This document shows positions 58,426 to 62,235 of a stretch of 62,235 nt of DNA, piece by piece. Within the stretch, counting starts at the first letter, position 1. Every line of letters starts with the position of its first letter. Source of the stretch: Flavobacteriaceae bacterium. GTDB taxonomy: Bacteria > Bacteroidota > Bacteroidia > Flavobacteriales > Flavobacteriaceae. The stretch covers positions 1 through 62,235 of the forward strand of contig JALRDO010000013.1 in NCBI GenBank assembly GCA_023262185.1, given 5' to 3'. Both the position numbers and the translations under genes were made by a program. Below the pieces are notes generated by a model. It had not been told where the DNA came from, searched no databases, and saw only the letters and a program-made list of their open reading frames with translations.

Positions 58426-59293
58426 AACCTACCGTTTGCCTTCGAAAAATTCACCCAGAAAGCCTAAACCTGGGGCTTCAAAAGCTCAGAGTGGTCCTAA
58501 AAAGTTTTCAGGGCCTAGAAAGCCAATAGCGGCAAAGAAGCCCGCTGCTTCTCCACGACCTGAGAAAAAAGCCGACACAAGCGGAAAGATGCGCTTGAAT
58601 CGCTTCATTGCCCATGCAGGTATATGCTCTCGCAGAGAGGCAGACACCTATATAAAGGCTGGCAGTGTGACGGTGAATGGAAAGGTCGTTTCAGAGATGG
58701 GATATCAAGTCTCTTTTAACGATGAGGTTCGTTTTGATGGTCGCCTTATTTCTTCAGAGCGCAAAGAGTATGTGCTGCTCAACAAGCCCAAAAATTTCCT
58801 CACCACTACTTCAGATGATAAAGGAAGACGGACCGTGATGGAATTGATCGCCTCGGCGACGAAACAACGTCTTTTTCCGGTAGGACGTCTAGATCGCAAC
58901 ACTACAGGTTTATTGCTTTTTACCAATGACGGGGAACTTGCTGCACGTTTGACTCATCCGAAGTATGGAGTTCGAAAAATTTATCACGTAGTTCTGGATA
59001 AAACCTTACGCGTAAATCATCTACAGGAAATTGAAAAAGGGATTACACTAGAGGATGGCCCGGTAGTAGCAGACGCGATTAGCTTTATTCAGGGCGCCAC
59101 AAAAAGAGAAGTCGGAATAGAAATTCACAGTGGCAAAAACCGCATTGTTCGCCGCATTTTTGAACATTTCGGATACGAAGTGACCAAACTCGATCGAGTG
59201 AGTTTTGCCGGATTAACCAAGAAAGACCTTCCCAGAGGACACTTTAGACACCTCACCGAAAAGGAGGTCAGTTTCTTGCGGATGATCGGTTAA
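58415..59293 (+). CDS. rluB: RsuA/RluB-family pseudouridine synthase
   Basis: A 292-residue rRNA pseudouridine synthase. Residues 1-52 are a basic, disordered Lys/Pro/Ser tail; an S4 RNA-binding domain (MRLNRFIAHAGICSRREADT, to about residue 115) precedes the catalytic domain with VGRLDRNTTGLLLFTNDGEL, in which the Asp is the nucleophile, and GKNRIVRRIFEHFGYEV. RluB-type enzymes modify 23S rRNA position 2605. The start is uncertain: TTG at 58415 or a second TTG at 58436 (both give PSK-rich starts); the first overlaps the prenyltransferase by 11 bases. Convergent overlap of 26 bases with the GT gene. Confidence 0.93.
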   Translation: MPSKTYRLPSKNSPRKPKPGASKAQSGPKKFSGPRKPIAAKKPAASPRPEKKADTSGKMRLNRFIAHAGICSRREADTYIKAGSVTVNGKVVSEMGYQVSFNDEVRFDGRLISSERKEYVLLNKPKNFLTTTSDDKGRRTVMELIASATKQRLFPVGRLDRNTTGLLLFTNDGELAARLTHPKYGVRKIYHVVLDKTLRVNHLQEIEKGITLEDGPVVADAISFIQGATKREVGIEIHSGKNRIVRRIFEHFGYEVTKLDRVSFAGLTKKDLPRGHFRHLTEKEVSFLRMIG

Positions 59294-60551
59294 TCCAATA
59301 CGCATATCCAAGTACCGGAAGGTATTCAAGCCCCATTAGCCACAACGGAAGCTCGTTATGTTCAAACCTATAGGCTGCATAGCTTATGAAAATCGTTGCC
59401 GACCAGAGGAGTGTAATGCGATCCTTTCTCAAGGCCGCCAGCGCAATCAATGTGATGAGATACCACGGATGTACCGTCGGGGCTGTAATCAAATAAGCGA
59501 TGAGAATCCAGTAACCATGACGAATGAATTGACCTAAATGGGTCGTTCTGAAACTCAAATACCCTACCCATCCGAGCATTCCTGCAATTTGCACATAGCC
59601 ATAGGCTTTAATGAGCTGATCGTCATAAGCACCGAAAACTCTTCCGACTTCTTTGTAGATGCGGTAAATTGAAGGATTGAATTCAAAGTTTGAGAACCAC
59701 AAACCGATACTTGAGCCCCAATGTGATGCCCATTGAGGGCCAACGAATAATAGGGTAAGAAGCACCGAAAATAGCACAAACGAAAGCCCAAATCGACTTA
59801 AAGGCTTTCGTCCTAGAGTACGCAACAATAGTGGCATGAGCATGAGCGGTACGAGTTTAGTGAGCACCGATGCCGCATACATCCACCCCGCCTGCACAGG
59901 TCGTTTTACCTTTAAGGCATAGAGCGCACCTAAGAAAAAAACCACCATTAGGGGCTCAAAATGAAGGTTATGTGTTCCTTCAATGATTACTAAAGGATTC
60001 AAGAAGTAAGCTCCTAGTGCCCAAACTTTGTGTTCTTGTGACTGAATGAGCTTCAGCAGTATACCGAAAGCTACGATATCGGCTAAAACAATCAGAAAGC
60101 GGTAGACATAATGAGGATGCTCTACAGATGCGCCAAGTGCAAACACCAACTGGTTCAGCATGGGGTAATTGCTGTAGTTGCCTGCGCTTAGGGTACCCAT
60201 CTGACTATAAAGACTACGAAGCTCTTCAAAACCTTCGAGCGCCATGATCTCATTAGGAGTGAAGGTATAGGGGCTGATCGATCTCAGTGTCAAACTCCCG
60301 TCCCAGATAAAGCGATAGATGTCTAGGGAGAGTGATGGGAAAGAGCTGCTCAATACCCCTCGAAACGTTAGTCCAAGGATGAAAATTAAACCCACTGAAA
60401 GCCGCTGTTCCAAAAAATAGAAATAGGCAGAGAAAAGCACCGCTAGACTTCCGAGTAACAAGAGTATGTCGGCGCGTTCGATCAAGAAGCCTACGGCGTA
60501 GTAAGCCAAAAGGGAACAAAGCGCTAAGAAAAGAGGAAGTGCCTTTTTCAT
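59268..60551 (-). CDS. GT-C membrane glycosyltransferase (GT87/mannosyltransferase-like)
   Basis: A 427-residue protein with about ten membrane helices and no large soluble domain. The first loop carries SLSLDIYRFIWDGSLTLRSI with an Asp where GT-C enzymes bind their polyprenyl-phosphate sugar donor; later YPMLNQLVFALGAS, NLHFEPLMVVFFLGAL and YLITAPTVHPWYLITL fit the GT87/PIG-M-like type. It is coupled by ATGA to a GT2 gene upstream. Together with the Dpm1-like tail at 61978 it likely builds a surface or lipid-linked glycan. Confidence 0.86.
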   Translation of the reverse strand: MKKALPLFLALCSLLAYYAVGFLIERADILLLLGSLAVLFSAYFYFLEQRLSVGLIFILGLTFRGVLSSSFPSLSLDIYRFIWDGSLTLRSISPYTFTPNEIMALEGFEELRSLYSQMGTLSAGNYSNYPMLNQLVFALGASVEHPHYVYRFLIVLADIVAFGILLKLIQSQEHKVWALGAYFLNPLVIIEGTHNLHFEPLMVVFFLGALYALKVKRPVQAGWMYAASVLTKLVPLMLMPLLLRTLGRKPLSRFGLSFVLFSVLLTLLFVGPQWASHWGSSIGLWFSNFEFNPSIYRIYKEVGRVFGAYDDQLIKAYGYVQIAGMLGWVGYLSFRTTHLGQFIRHGYWILIAYLITAPTVHPWYLITLIALAALRKDRITLLWSATIFISYAAYRFEHNELPLWLMGLEYLPVLGYAYWINRSSARN

Positions 60552-61981
60552 GTCCCTTTTAATAAGGCTAAACTAACCCCAGCAAAAGCGAGGGTGGTGA
60601 ATAAAGGCATTCCTATGAGTGCTAACTGTTGGGTTTCAAAGGCCATAAACACACTTAGACTGCTTAGCACTGTAATCAGCACTTCAACCACCGGGAATGC
60701 TCTTGAAGACTTCCATCTCAGCTGTTTTTCTTTTGGTGTTCGAATAAAAGCAGAGGGTTTTCTCAAGTGCCCTTCAAGTACAGCTTTAGTGTTCAGGTAG
60801 CTCATACCCGCCGAAACGATGAGATAACCTAAAAAATTGACGACCCAGTCTAGACTCGAAGAGGAGTGCTTGAGATCTCGGTCAGCGCGATACAGTGCAA
60901 TACCAAGAGATATAGAGGCGACTAAGAGCAGCGGAGAGAGCAGTGATACCACATGAATTTGTTGTGCGCTGAGCCTCATGAATGGAAGCACAAGCCCAAT
61001 GAGAAAGAGTGCGAAGGTGACGGCGTAAAAGCTTGATCCAAGCAGGTGCATAAAGGCGTGAAATCTTTTTCTGCCGCGCAGGCGCCTTAGTGAGGATTTT
61101 AGTAGCTGAAAATTTTCGGCAGCACCCTTGTTCCACCTGAATTGTTGCGAAAAATAGGCGGCTAGGCTTTCAGGCAGTTCGCAGTCGGCTGTGATGTTGG
61201 GGTAGTACTTGATTTGATATCCTACGAGTTGTGCCCTATAGGCGATGTTTAAATCTTCGGTGAGGGTCTCGGTATTGAACCCTTGGACCGTTTCGATGGC
61301 GCTTTTCTCCCAAAGCGCCGCGGTTCCGTTAAAGGTGGTGAATGCTCCTGTCTTTTCTCGGCCTAAATGTTCGTTGATGAAGTGATGGTTGAGTGCCAGA
61401 GGCTGAATCTTTGTGATCCAATTCTTCGCATTATTCAAATAGACCCATCGGGTTTGAACGGCTGCCACTTGATCTGAGGTAAACCCGGTTAGGCTGAGAT
61501 TAAGCCAGTCTGGCGAAAAACGGAAGTCTGCATCGAAAAAGGCGATGTAGTTACCTTTTGCCTGCTGAAGCCCAGCATTGAGGGCGCCTGCCTTATATCC
61601 TTCTCTATGAGAACGCTTGAGATGATGTGCCTTAAGACCAGATACTTGAAGTTTTTTCACCCACTGCGCATTGATTTCGTCAGAGCCATCTGTTGAGTCG
61701 TCTAAGACCTGGATTTCGATTAAATCTTGGGGATAGTCCAGGGCAATAATAGATTGAAATAAGCCATCGACGACGTGACCTTCGTTGTACAACGCGATCT
61801 GAAAAGTGACGCTTACATTTTCAACCTTGAAATCAATTGAATCTTTTGGCCCCGATTCTAGCAGTCTTCTTTTTTCTTGTGAAGAGGAGCTTAAACTTAG
61901 GACGCATTGATATACTGCATAGGCAAGAAGGAGAAAGACACAGAGGCCAAATAGAATTATACTCACCCAACCCATCATCAC
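60548..61981 (-). CDS. Processive-type GT2 membrane glycosyltransferase
   Basis: A 477-residue glycosyltransferase. One N-terminal helix (about 4-26), then the GT2 catalytic domain with VTFQIALYNEGHVVDGLF, VLDDSTDGSDEINAQWV, FDADFRFSPDWLNLSL, TEDLNIAYRAQL and the QQFRWNKGAAENF motif (QxxRW) of processive enzymes, then four C-terminal helices. Ceramide-glucosyltransferase and cellulose-synthase-like enzymes share this layout. Acceptor unknown. It overlaps by ATGA with the GT2 gene before it and with the GT-C gene after it. Confidence 0.92.
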   Translation of the reverse strand: MMMGWVSIILFGLCVFLLLAYAVYQCVLSLSSSSQEKRRLLESGPKDSIDFKVENVSVTFQIALYNEGHVVDGLFQSIIALDYPQDLIEIQVLDDSTDGSDEINAQWVKKLQVSGLKAHHLKRSHREGYKAGALNAGLQQAKGNYIAFFDADFRFSPDWLNLSLTGFTSDQVAAVQTRWVYLNNAKNWITKIQPLALNHHFINEHLGREKTGAFTTFNGTAALWEKSAIETVQGFNTETLTEDLNIAYRAQLVGYQIKYYPNITADCELPESLAAYFSQQFRWNKGAAENFQLLKSSLRRLRGRKRFHAFMHLLGSSFYAVTFALFLIGLVLPFMRLSAQQIHVVSLLSPLLLVASISLGIALYRADRDLKHSSSSLDWVVNFLGYLIVSAGMSYLNTKAVLEGHLRKPSAFIRTPKEKQLRWKSSRAFPVVEVLITVLSSLSVFMAFETQQLALIGMPLFTTLAFAGVSLALLKGT

Positions 61982-62235
61982 TTGAGACTAAAAATGAAGA
62001 TCCAACTCAAGATTTTATAACCAGCCATAAGGGTTCCTTTTAGCGTTCCTGAAACCTTCGAGACGCCAATTCTAGGGCGGTAACGAACCGGAACTTCAAG
62101 ATAGGGAATGGCTTTCTTCAAGATCTTAAGCTGCATTTCGACCGTCCATCCGTAGGTCTTATCATTCATGTTGAGTTGCATAAGGGTCTTCCACTCTATG
62201 GCCCTGAAGGGCCCCAGGTCGGTAAAAGCAGACCC
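61978..62235 (-). CDS. GT2 glycosyltransferase, C-terminal part (5' truncated by window edge)
   Basis: The frame is open to the last base of the window, so only the final 85 residues are seen. They include GSAFTDLGPFRAIEWKTLMQ, KTYGWTVEMQLKILKKAIPY and the end VSGTLKGTLMAGYKILSWIF, matching the tail of dolichol/polyprenyl-phosphate glucose or mannose synthase-type GT2 enzymes. The ATG at 62181 is internal. Its stop overlaps the next gene's start by four bases. Confidence 0.85.
   Translation of the reverse strand, partial: GSAFTDLGPFRAIEWKTLMQLNMNDKTYGWTVEMQLKILKKAIPYLEVPVRYRPRIGVSKVSGTLKGTLMAGYKILSWIFIFSLK

Noticed and set aside
1-62235. CRISPR array, mobile element, prophage, tRNA or rRNA gene
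   Set aside because: No regularly spaced repeats, transposase-like proteins, phage genes or tRNA/rRNA-like sequences were recognised; gene content and style are uniform from end to end. Detection was by eye only.

Overview
The window is a gene-dense stretch of a Bacteroidota chromosome, almost certainly order Flavobacteriales. Evidence: the mutY-ssb-gldE order, the ftsX-DUF3098-uppP-truB cluster, a mevalonate pathway (mvaD, mevalonate kinase) in place of an obvious MEP route, TonB-dependent receptors, DUF3127/DUF4271/DUF4296/DUF4301 families, and at least 18 copies of the Bacteroidota -7 promoter element TAnnTTTG in front of genes. The family is not resolvable by eye; a marine Cryomorphaceae/Schleiferiaceae-like lineage is only an impression. 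I see no insertion sequence, prophage, CRISPR array, rRNA or tRNA gene, and no gap over 300 bases without a gene. 64 protein genes are called; the first (mutY) and last (GT2) are cut by the window edges.

Layout. 1-2235: end of mutY, ssb and gldE. 2275-6136 (minus): a two-subunit M16 protease and a small lipoprotein. 6300-7128: rplU-rpmA with a clear terminator. 7241-12841: phosphopantetheinyl transferase, a PnuC-type vitamin transporter, a NadR-like kinase, DUF4301, then a TPP riboswitch driving a TonB-dependent receptor; this looks like a vitamin (thiamine) acquisition module. 12838-19120: Rieske-like lipoprotein, greA, HIT protein, DUF3127, tag, thioredoxin-like protein, TonB-like protein and the minus-strand ftsX-DUF3098-uppP-truB operon. 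19212-32378: leuS, metallopeptidase, Lrp regulator, DUF423, hemD-DUF4271-GT39, Dpm1-like GT2-dihydroorotase-DUF4296, epimerase, tyrS and a LuxE-like enzyme.

32549-38682: a beta-helix lipoprotein, a large TonB-dependent receptor and a PhoB/PhoR-like two-component system. This is the best candidate for a poorly described system: a probable regulated outer-membrane uptake complex with an intrinsic-terminator-like hairpin just before the receptor start codon. 38619-44165: glycosyltransferase, trmB, LysE-like protein, an alkyltransferase-like protein, Mrp, NifU-like protein, ferredoxin reductase and ferredoxin (Fe-S and redox functions). 44162-55391: ABC exporter, penicillin-acylase-family lipoprotein, a secreted unknown protein, Na+/solute symporter with a GH13 enzyme, then GDPD facing glpF-glpK. 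55487-59293: mvaD, mevalonate kinase, a UbiA-family prenyltransferase and an RsuA-family pseudouridine synthase. 59268-62235 (minus): three translationally coupled glycosyltransferases.

The genome is compact. Same-strand neighbours often overlap by ATGA, and many convergent pairs overlap at their stop codons, five of them by the same four-base CTAA/TTAG arrangement with no visible terminator. Many promoters lie so close to the start codon that the mRNA leader is about 10-15 nt or absent. Most content is ordinary housekeeping. The observations most worth follow-up are the lipoprotein/receptor/PhoBR locus, the DUF4301 protein with nucleotidyltransferase-like motifs inside a TPP-regulated neighbourhood, and several proteins lacking expected catalytic or ligand residues.
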